This document shows, piece by piece, positions 8,299 to 15,172 of a DNA stretch of 54,526 nucleotides. Source of the DNA: JANLSE01 sp038214135 (lineage in GTDB: Bacteria > Chloroflexota > Chloroflexia > Chloroflexales > Roseiflexaceae); contig JBBQSD010000029.1 in assembly GCA_038214135.1 (NCBI GenBank), forward strand, positions 1 through 54,526, given 5' to 3'. The first letter of the stretch is position 1, and each line of letters begins with the position of its first letter. A model generated the notes under the pieces. That model was not told where the DNA came from, made no database searches, and saw nothing but the letters and a program-made list of their open reading frames with translations. The position numbers and the translations under genes were made by a program.

Positions 8299-8319
8299 GG
8301 GCGAATCTCGTATTCGCCC
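8299..8319 (-). repeat. Perfect 8-bp palindrome, possible terminator of the cyclase gene
   Basis: Arms GGGCGAAT (8299-8306) and ATTCGCCC (8312-8319) with a five-base loop, 33 bases beyond the stop of the leftward cyclase/ATPase gene. It lacks a U-tract. The flanking GTAGGG matches other palindromes in the window, so it is probably a dispersed repeat that may also end transcription. Confidence 0.45.
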
Positions 8320-8351
8320 GCCATGATGCCACATTGGGACACGGTGGCAAC

Positions 8352-11300
8352 CTATTCGCGCGGTAATCCCTGGGCAATGTCGTCAATTGTAAGGCGTTCG
8401 CCATGAGCGACGGTGGACGCGAATATATCGGCGGGCAGCGCGATCCATAATCGCTCCCGAACGGCTTCGGCAATCATGCGCGCATCGCTGCCACACACCG
8501 GATGATGCAGAACAAATGCAGCCAATTCCAGTGCGGGCACCAACTGCTCGGTACGCTCACGCCAGCGCGCAATCGCTGCCATAGAATAGAGTGCTTTTGA
8601 GAGTGCACCAACGCGTAACGCCGTTCGGAGCGCGGTCGTCAGCGAACTCTGAGCTTCCGTCAGCCCATCGGCAAGTTGTTCATCCTCACAATAGGAGAGG
8701 CCCAATGTGGTCAGGCTATCGACATAGATCCACATATCGCCGAGATCCTGAGCAGCCGTGATCGTCTGGTGCAGCCATTTGCGCGCCTCGGCATAGTTGC
8801 TATTCAAATAGGCACCCCAGCCAAGATTTCCAAGCGCACGCGCAGCGCCCTGGGTATCACCGATCTGTTGGGCCATAGCCAGGCTCTCCATCCAGTGACT
8901 GCGGGCCGTCGGCATGTCGCCCCGCAACATAGCATCATTGCCAAGGTTGCGTAGAATACCGACCATCACGGCCTGATCGCCGGTGCGGGTCGCAATCGCC
9001 AAGCTCTCGGCCAGATACTCGCCACCGCGTTGAATATCGCCAAGATCCTCATATACACGGGCCAGGCGACTCAGCGCACGGGCGATATGCGTCTCATTCG
9101 CGTGTTGGCGAGCCAAGGCCAATGCCGCTTCGATTGTATCGCGTGCAGCTTGCAGATCACCCTGAAACCAGTATGTTTCGCCGAGTGAGAAATACAGCGT
9201 AATCTGGCGCTCGGGTTGCGGTGGTTCGAGCGTGGCCGCAACCTCAACAGCCTGGGCAAACAGGCTGCGCGCTTCCCGATAGGCGCATAGTTCTAGTGCA
9301 CTGTCGGCGGCCCGTTCATAATACACAAGCGCCCGCGCCGATTCGCCAGCACGGTTCCAATGGTGGGCCAATAACTGATAATAGCGTTCAAGATCATTGG
9401 CATAGATGCGCTCAAACCACAGCGCCAAACTGCGATGCAGCGCACGGCGTTGTGCAAACAACATCAGATCATAGACAACTTCCTGGGTGATGGCATGCTT
9501 GAAGCGATAGGCTAGTTCCGGTTCAAGCGGCTCGGGTAGGGTCATGTCCTGCTGTTCAAGGGCATGCAGATATTGGGCGATATGCGGGCGTTCGTGTTCA
9601 AGCGGGTAGATCGCATGCAGCGCTCGCTCGGCAAACACAAACCCAATCACACTGGCCGTCTTGAGCGTCAATTGCTGTGCAGGAGTGAGTCGATCAATCC
9701 GGCTCGTAATCACGCCCTGGAGAGTATCTGGCAGGCTAAGGGTTCGCAGATCGCCGGCTTCGGTGTCAATCACGCATATATCGCTATGGATCTGCAGCAA
9801 GCCTGAGTCGCGCAGTGCATAGGCCAGTTCAGTGCTGAAGAAGGGGTTGCCCTGGGCTTTTTCCCAGATCAGATCAGCAACCAGTTCGGGAATTGCCGTA
9901 ACACCAAGGCGAGCAGCGACAAGATGGCGCATATTTGCGAAGCTAAGGCTATCCAGCCGAAACGATGCATCGGCCAAGCAGCGAATGGCACCCATGCCCT
10001 CGGCAAAGGTATGGCCGATTGTTGGGCGGGCAGCAATAATCAGTAGCAGATGCGGCACGTTACGGGCCATCTGCTCGGCCAGCGCCCAGGAGGCCGAGTC
10101 GCCCCAGTGCATATCGTCAAGAATAATAATCTTGGGCGAGCGCTCTGTCGATGCACGAATACAGCCAACTAACGTCTGACGGGTCTGCTCGGCACGTACC
10201 GAATCGGAGAGTGCTGCGGTCGCACTATTATCTGGGAGATCGAGCGGCAACACGGTATTCAATAGCGGCGCACGCTCAAGCAGTTCTGGCTCAAGTTCCA
10301 GCAGATCGAGCATATGGCGACGGCGAGCGGCCTGATCACTAAGAACATCAATATCGTAGAGTTGGCTAAAAATTGTTCGCCATGCATAGTAGGGCGTTGC
10401 TTGTTCAAGTGCATCGCCGCCTCCAGTAAACACATTGATCCGCCGCGCAATCGCCTCACGAATAAGATCGGCAATCAACCAGGATTTCCCCATCCCAGCA
10501 TCACCTTCAAGCACAATCATGGAACCATGCCCATCGCTCATCATCCGATTGAGCGCCATAATGATGCGAGCGCGCTCCTCCGAGCGGCCAACAACCTGGA
10601 TCTGTGGGCATAGGCCACGGGTGACGGGGACGGATGTTCGCGCAACCGGGTGAAAGATGGCAACCGGCTGGGACTTGCCCTTCACGGTGATCGGCGGCAG
10701 GGCTGCCAGATCAACCTGGCTGCGTGCTGCCTGTGCCGTCGCTTCATCGCAAAGGATTGTCCCACGCTCAGTTTGGGTTTCGCCAACGGTAAGCTCACGG
10801 GCCTGGCCGGCAGCCTGCATGAGCCGAGCGGCTAGATTGACCACATCGCCAATCATGGTATATTCGCGCCGTAATTCATTCCCAACCGCGCCACAGAAGA
10901 CGCGGCCACTGGCAATGCCAATCACGCAGCGGGTGCCAAGCTCTTCGAGTGCACGCTGGGCAGCCTGGGCGGCCTTGATCGCACGGGCAGCATCATCCTC
11001 GTGGGCAAGCGGTGGCAGGCCAAGCGCCGCAACAACAACAACACCTTTCTCATCAAGGCTGATTTTATTGAGGCTGCCCTCATAGCGGTAGAGTGCCGTC
11101 TGAAGGGCACACAGAACAATATGCTGATGTTCGAGATCATTGCCGAGTTCTGGCAATCCAATAAACAACACACTAATGCGGCGCAGTTCACCAATCCAAC
11201 GTGTTTGATCATCGCGAAGCTGGGATAGTACCGCACCGGGAATGAATGCGCGCAGCGCTTCCTCCACTTCCTCCGAAATGGATGGGCGGACAGCGCGCAG

Positions 11301-11945
11301 TGGTGGCAGTGGATGCCGCACGGTATGCACAATCGCGCCGCCATCGGGCATACGATTTCCAATGCAACGGGCTGCAACCAACGACCACGCTTCTGCTGAG
11401 AGTGCGGCCTGGCCTGGCCTGGCATAATCTTCGAGTGCAATCGCCTGATCGACGGCAACACCAGAGGCCAGAACATCCCAGCGGCCACGCTCGCCACCAA
11501 TTGTTGCAATCGTCAGATCACCGACACCAATACCAATTGTGATCGTCAGCGGAGCCTGGACGAGTAAACGCTGGAGTGAAATGAGGCGTTCGTGCATCAC
11601 CAGGGCGGCCTGCACGGCACGGCAGGTAACATCCTCAAGCGAGACTTGATCGGCAGGCCAGATCGCCAACAGCGCATCGCCAGCAAATTTGAGCACCTCG
11701 CCGCCGTGGGTATCGACAACATCGATCAATAGATCAAAGACCGTGTCGAGCGAGCGCGTCAATTCCTCTGCGCCAATCGGGCCACGTTTGGCCAGGCGCT
11801 CAGCCAGAGCCGTAAATCCAGAAATATCTGCAAACAGCACGGCCGCAGGCAACGTCTCCGCTAACGGCCCAAATGGTGGGCACGGATTGAGCGCAAGGCG
11901 CCTGAGCATTACAGCCGGAATATAACTGGCAAGATAGTTGATCAT
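8352..11945 (-). CDS. Soluble adenylyl cyclase-like protein: two cyclase domains, AAA/STAND ATPase, TPR
   Basis: A 1197-residue multidomain signalling protein with no membrane segment. Residues about 30-170: class III cyclase domain with both metal Asp residues (D40 in FADISGF and D90 in KFAGDALLAIW). Residues about 255-425: second cyclase domain in which the first metal Asp is gone (LFIGLPEL), but LNKISLDEKG, GIASGRVFCGAVG and EYTMIGDVVNLAAR are kept. Around 478-486 is a Walker A motif (GDAGMGKS), around 600-612 a Walker B (IIILDD). The C-terminal 350 residues look like TPR repeats. This C1-C2-NTPase-TPR order, with one catalytic and one degenerate half, matches mammalian soluble adenylyl cyclase and related bacterial proteins, so bicarbonate- or metabolite-regulated cAMP synthesis is possible. 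No strong ribosome site precedes the ATG. It is divergent from glgC. Confidence 0.9.
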   Translation of the reverse strand: MINYLASYIPAVMLRRLALNPCPPFGPLAETLPAAVLFADISGFTALAERLAKRGPIGAEELTRSLDTVFDLLIDVVDTHGGEVLKFAGDALLAIWPADQVSLEDVTCRAVQAALVMHERLISLQRLLVQAPLTITIGIGVGDLTIATIGGERGRWDVLASGVAVDQAIALEDYARPGQAALSAEAWSLVAARCIGNRMPDGGAIVHTVRHPLPPLRAVRPSISEEVEEALRAFIPGAVLSQLRDDQTRWIGELRRISVLFIGLPELGNDLEHQHIVLCALQTALYRYEGSLNKISLDEKGVVVVAALGLPPLAHEDDAARAIKAAQAAQRALEELGTRCVIGIASGRVFCGAVGNELRREYTMIGDVVNLAARLMQAAGQARELTVGETQTERGTILCDEATAQAARSQVDLAALPPITVKGKSQPVAIFHPVARTSVPVTRGLCPQIQVVGRSEERARIIMALNRMMSDGHGSMIVLEGDAGMGKSWLIADLIREAIARRINVFTGGGDALEQATPYYAWRTIFSQLYDIDVLSDQAARRRHMLDLLELEPELLERAPLLNTVLPLDLPDNSATAALSDSVRAEQTRQTLVGCIRASTERSPKIIILDDMHWGDSASWALAEQMARNVPHLLLIIAARPTIGHTFAEGMGAIRCLADASFRLDSLSFANMRHLVAARLGVTAIPELVADLIWEKAQGNPFFSTELAYALRDSGLLQIHSDICVIDTEAGDLRTLSLPDTLQGVITSRIDRLTPAQQLTLKTASVIGFVFAERALHAIYPLEHERPHIAQYLHALEQQDMTLPEPLEPELAYRFKHAITQEVVYDLMLFAQRRALHRSLALWFERIYANDLERYYQLLAHHWNRAGESARALVYYERAADSALELCAYREARSLFAQAVEVAATLEPPQPERQITLYFSLGETYWFQGDLQAARDTIEAALALARQHANETHIARALSRLARVYEDLGDIQRGGEYLAESLAIATRTGDQAVMVGILRNLGNDAMLRGDMPTARSHWMESLAMAQQIGDTQGAARALGNLGWGAYLNSNYAEARKWLHQTITAAQDLGDMWIYVDSLTTLGLSYCEDEQLADGLTEAQSSLTTALRTALRVGALSKALYSMAAIARWRERTEQLVPALELAAFVLHHPVCGSDARMIAEAVRERLWIALPADIFASTVAHGERLTIDDIAQGLPRE

Positions 11946-12066
11946 GTTTGGCCCAGAGGGGAATCCTTTCCCGTTCTTATGGCTGGATTATCTGTATAGA
12001 CACAACGGCAGGCGGTTTTGTCACTGCGAGCGTTCTCTACAGATAATACATCCAGATGAATGCTGT

Positions 12067-12095
12067 ATGACATTAAACGCAAGCTGTGGTATAGT
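12067..12095 (+). promoter_or_regulatory. Promoter of the glgC pair
   Basis: -35 ATGACA (12067-12072), exactly 17 bases of spacer, -10 TATAGT (12090-12095); ten of twelve consensus positions match. The predicted transcript starts near 12102, about 54 bases before the GTG start of glgC. Confidence 0.7.
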
Positions 12096-12155
12096 TTTTG
12101 TCGCCCTGGGTCTTTACTCAACGGAGTGTTAATCGCCTCAGCGCTGGAGGTCCCC

Positions 12156-13406
12156 GTGCGAGTGGTCGCTATGATTCTGGCCGGTGGCGAAGGTACACGC
12201 CTGACGGTGCTTTCTGAGAAGCGCGCCAAGCCATCTGTACCATTCGCAGGCAAATTCCGGATCATCGATTTCCCCCTATCGAACTGCGTCAACTCGGGCA
12301 TTTTTGATGTCGCTGTGCTGACACAGTACCGTCCGCATTCGATGAACGCCCACATCGGAAATGGGAAACCCTGGGATCTCGACCGTAGCAATGGTGGCGT
12401 GCAACTGCTACAACCATATCAGGGCCGCCGTGACGAAAGTTGGTACAAAGGCACGGCCGACGCTGTCTACCAGAATATCAATTATATCCGTGAACGACGC
12501 GCCGATCTTGTCGTTCTGCTCTCTGGCGATCATATCTACAAGATGGATTATGCGGCCATGATCGAGTTTCATCAACGCAATCGGGCCGAACTGACGGTCG
12601 CGGTTATGAATGTGGCGCTTGATGAGACGGATCGGTTTGGAATCCTGACTGTCGATGAGCATGATCGGGTTGTTGAATTCACGGAGAAGCCCAAGAACCG
12701 CGATAAGGGCACCCTCGCCAATATGGGCATCTATGTGTTCAATGCCGAGGCGCTGGTGGCGCGGCTCAGCGGCGGCGGTGAAGGCAATCCGCGGATCGAC
12801 TTTGGCAAGCATATCATTCCATCCATGATTGGCGACGGCAATGTGTTTGCCTACCCATTCGAGGGTTATTGGGTCGATGTCGGGACGATTCAATCATACT
12901 GGGAAACCAGCATGGATCTGCTCGATCCAAGTAATACCCTGAACCTCTCCGATCCAAATTGGGTCATCCACACACGCAGCGAGGAGCGTGCGCCAGCCAA
13001 GATCGGGCCACAGGCACGAGTCACCCGTAGCATGGTCTGTAATGGCTGTGTTGTGCGCGGCACTGTTGATCGTTCGGTACTCTCACCTGGGGTGTATATC
13101 TCACCCGGCGCGATTGTACGCGATAGTGTGGTGATGAATGATACCTGGATCGGGCCAGGTGCCATCCTCGATAAGGTGATTGTCGACAAAAACGTGATTG
13201 TTGGTGCAGGCGTGCGGCTTGGCTATGGCGATGATATGAGCCCCAATCGCCAACAGGGCGATAAGCTGACAACCGGAATCACCGTTGTTGGCAAGGGCGC
13301 ACACATCCCGACTGGCATTACCATCGGTCGCAATGTGTTGATCAATGCCGACCGCGATGAGGATCATTTCCCCAAGGATGAGATCAAGTCGGGGGAAACT
13401 GTTTGA
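12156..13406 (+). CDS. glgC: Glucose-1-phosphate adenylyltransferase (ADP-glucose pyrophosphorylase)
   Basis: A 416-residue enzyme that makes ADP-glucose from ATP and glucose 1-phosphate, the first committed step of glycogen synthesis. The N-terminal nucleotidyltransferase motif is intact: GGEGTRL with R15, then RAKP with K25 (equivalents of E. coli R32 and K42). The catalytic Asp lies in GDHIYKMD (D125) and the sugar-phosphate Lys in FTEKP. The C-terminal third has the isoleucine-patch left-handed beta-helix pattern of the family. The GTG at 12156 is chosen because GGAGG sits five bases before it and the family consensus starts there; an upstream ATG at 12060 falls before the promoter. The second glgC-like gene follows after 99 bases. 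Confidence 0.95.
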   Translation: MRVVAMILAGGEGTRLTVLSEKRAKPSVPFAGKFRIIDFPLSNCVNSGIFDVAVLTQYRPHSMNAHIGNGKPWDLDRSNGGVQLLQPYQGRRDESWYKGTADAVYQNINYIRERRADLVVLLSGDHIYKMDYAAMIEFHQRNRAELTVAVMNVALDETDRFGILTVDEHDRVVEFTEKPKNRDKGTLANMGIYVFNAEALVARLSGGGEGNPRIDFGKHIIPSMIGDGNVFAYPFEGYWVDVGTIQSYWETSMDLLDPSNTLNLSDPNWVIHTRSEERAPAKIGPQARVTRSMVCNGCVVRGTVDRSVLSPGVYISPGAIVRDSVVMNDTWIGPGAILDKVIVDKNVIVGAGVRLGYGDDMSPNRQQGDKLTTGITVVGKGAHIPTGITIGRNVLINADRDEDHFPKDEIKSGETV

Positions 13407-13418
13407 AACGCCCATCGA

Positions 13419-13446
13419 GTAGGACGGTTCACCAACCGCCCCTACG
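13419..13446. repeat. Dispersed palindrome between the glgC genes
   Basis: GTAGGACGGTT / AACCGCCCCTAC: an imperfect inverted repeat related to the perfect palindrome at 67-86. Just downstream (about 13469-13494) are short direct repeats of GATTGCTGACT. Confidence 0.5.
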
Positions 13447-13505
13447 GTTATGGCAGGCATTGTAATTCTGATTGCTGACTGCTGATTGCTGACTTGGAGA
13501 ATGAC

Positions 13506-14753
13506 ATGCCACGAACCCTTGCGCTCATCCTTGCTGGCGGCGAAAGCCCTGCACTGAGTATTCTGACGGCCCTGCGCTCAGAGGCAGCGGTGCCATTTGC
13601 TGGAAAATTTCGTATTGTCGATTTCACCCTTTCAAACTGCGTCAACTCGGGAATCTATAATGTTGGCGTGCTGACGCAATACCGCCCGCGTTCGCTGCAT
13701 GAGCATATCGGCGTTGGGAAATCCTGGGATCTGGATCGCCGGATTGGCGGGGTGCGCGTGTTACACCCCTACCTGACGGCAGAGGGTGGCGATTGGCAGA
13801 AGGGCAATGCCGATGCGCTACGTGCGAATCTGGATTTTATTGCCGAAAGCCCAACCGATGTGGTACTCGTATTGGCTGGCGATCATATCTACAAGATGGA
13901 TTATCGCCCAATGCTGCGCCTGCACGAGGAGCGTGATGCCGACATCACCGTGGCAGTCCATAGCGTCAGCCCACACGAGACGCATCGCTTCGGGATTGTG
14001 ACAGTCGAGCCAGATGGGACCGTCAGCCAATTCGAGGAGAAGCCACGCCGCACCCGCTCGACGATGGCATCAATGGGCATCTATGCCTTCCGCAAAAGCT
14101 TCCTGACGGAGATTCTGACATCTGGCAATGGTACCAATATTGGGCGTGACCTGATGCCTCGGTTGATCAAACAGACGCATGTGGTCGCGCATCAGTTCCA
14201 GGGCTACTGGGCCGATGTCGGAACGGTACAGGCCTATTATGAAGCCAACATGGCCCTTTTGGTCGAAACACCAGCGCTCGATCTGTTCGACCCAGATTGG
14301 GTGATTCACACCAAGAGCGAGGAGCGGCCAGCGGCTGAGATCGGCCCGCAGGCACGAGTTGAGGGGAATCTGCTGTGTGATGGTTGCCGGATCAATGGCA
14401 GCGTCACACGTTCGGTGATCTCGCCAGGTGTGGTGATCGCCGAGGGTGCTATCGTTCGTGATTCGATCATTCTGACCGATACGGTGATCGAGGCTGGTGC
14501 TGTGATCGACCGCTGTATTCTGGATAAGGGTGTGCGTGTTGGTGCAGGGGCCTTGGTTGGTGATGGCGAGGACAATACGCCCAATCAGCAATCGCCGGAT
14601 CTGCTCAACACCGGGCTAACACTGGTTGGGCGCGGTGCCGAAATCCCAGCGGGGGCCACAATTGGCCGCAATGTGGTTATCCGGCCACGGGTTGGCTCAA
14701 AAACCTTTGATAAGACATTAGCGGTGCCAAGTGGGCGGACGGTTGGGGGATAG
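13506..14753 (+). CDS. GlgC paralogue with degenerate catalytic motif (GlgD- or large-subunit-like)
   Basis: A 415-residue protein clearly homologous to the GlgC encoded just upstream, along its whole length including the beta-helix. It keeps the catalytic-type GDHIYKMD and the FEEKP lysine. The N-terminal signature is broken: where GlgC reads G-T-R-L and R-A-K-P, this protein reads S-P-A-L (A16) and R-S-E-A (E26). These are the equivalents of E. coli R32 and K42. The same two positions are changed in the regulatory large subunit of plant ADP-glucose pyrophosphorylase. It is therefore probably a non-catalytic or weakly catalytic partner forming a heteromer with the upstream GlgC. The start at 13506 follows GGAGA with a five-base gap. 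Confidence 0.85.
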   Translation: MPRTLALILAGGESPALSILTALRSEAAVPFAGKFRIVDFTLSNCVNSGIYNVGVLTQYRPRSLHEHIGVGKSWDLDRRIGGVRVLHPYLTAEGGDWQKGNADALRANLDFIAESPTDVVLVLAGDHIYKMDYRPMLRLHEERDADITVAVHSVSPHETHRFGIVTVEPDGTVSQFEEKPRRTRSTMASMGIYAFRKSFLTEILTSGNGTNIGRDLMPRLIKQTHVVAHQFQGYWADVGTVQAYYEANMALLVETPALDLFDPDWVIHTKSEERPAAEIGPQARVEGNLLCDGCRINGSVTRSVISPGVVIAEGAIVRDSIILTDTVIEAGAVIDRCILDKGVRVGAGALVGDGEDNTPNQQSPDLLNTGLTLVGRGAEIPAGATIGRNVVIRPRVGSKTFDKTLAVPSGRTVGG

Positions 14754-14814
14754 AGTAGGAGTCAGGAGTCAGAAGCGCTATAGCTGAGAGCAGAATCATT
14801 GAACATGTGGAGTG

Positions 14815-14853
14815 CGGCAGCCATGCTGCCGCTCGCGCAAGCATAGCTTGCGC
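14815..14853. repeat. Two adjacent hairpins
   Basis: CGGCAG / CTGCCG (14815-14820 and 14826-14831) is followed at once by GCGCAAGC / GCTTGCGC (14835-14842 and 14846-14853). Both stems are perfect. They may end the glgC transcript, though no T-run follows. Confidence 0.5.
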
Positions 14854-14917
14854 ATTCCAAAGCGCTCTTCAACCGTTCTGCACTTAGCTATAGTACAGTT
14901 GTAGCCAAGGGGTTTCC

Positions 14918-14992
14918 TGTCATCCTGAGCAACGCGAGGGATCTGGCAGATCGCAGCAGAACTGGAGATGCTTCGCGTTGCTCAGCATGACA
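14918..14992. repeat. 75-base interrupted inverted repeat
   Basis: The ends read TGTCATCCTGAGCAACGCGA and its near reverse complement TCGCGTTGCTCAGCATGACA, separated by about 35 bases. The transcript would form one long stem-loop. It has the form of a palindromic dispersed element; no coding capacity. Confidence 0.6.
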
Positions 14993-15065
14993 TGACCAAA
15001 CTTGAATCCGCAGGCTGATGAAGATTGAGTATTCGATCAGAAAGAATGATCAATGCCCTTGGAAT

Positions 15066-15085
15066 CCGCAGGCTGAAGCCTGCGG
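15066..15085. repeat. CCGCAGGC-TGAA-GCCTGCGG palindrome, copy 1
   Basis: Perfect eight-base arms around a TGAA loop. Identical copies are at 21208-21227 and 21259-21278, and a half-copy is at 15008-15018. This is a REP-like element. Confidence 0.7.
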
Positions 15086-15131
15086 CAACGGGATGATGGC
15101 CCATAGCCGAGTGGCTTTAGTCCGCAGCATA

Positions 15132-15161
15132 CGTAGAGGCGCAAAATCTTGCGTCTCTACG
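15132..15161 (-). terminator. Hairpin downstream of secreted glycosidase-like gene
   Basis: Arms CGTAGAGGCGCAA (15132-15144) and TTGCGTCTCTACG (15149-15161) pair with a single G-T wobble around a four-base loop. It lies 12 bases beyond the leftward gene's stop. The motif is also of dispersed-repeat type. Confidence 0.5.
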
Positions 15162-15172
15162 GCCCAACAACA

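Larger units (their letters stand above)
14754..15172. other. Intergenic patchwork of palindromic repeats
   Basis: About 420 bases between convergent genes with no credible reading frame. In order: a GGAGTCAGGAGTCAG element (14757-14774), hairpins at 14815-14831 and 14835-14853, a long interrupted inverted repeat at 14918-14992, a half-copy of the CCGCAGGC element (15008-15018), a full copy (15066-15085), and a hairpin at 15132-15161. At least four of these families recur elsewhere in the window. Confidence 0.7.

Noticed and set aside
12060..12155. Possible longer GlgC N-terminus from ATG 12060
   Set aside because: It would start upstream of the predicted promoter and lacks a ribosome site; GTG 12156 has GGAGG and family agreement.
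12408..12893. 161-codon leftward frame inside glgC, and a similar one inside the second glgC
   Set aside because: Both are antisense to conserved enzymes and arise from shared codon usage of the paralogues.
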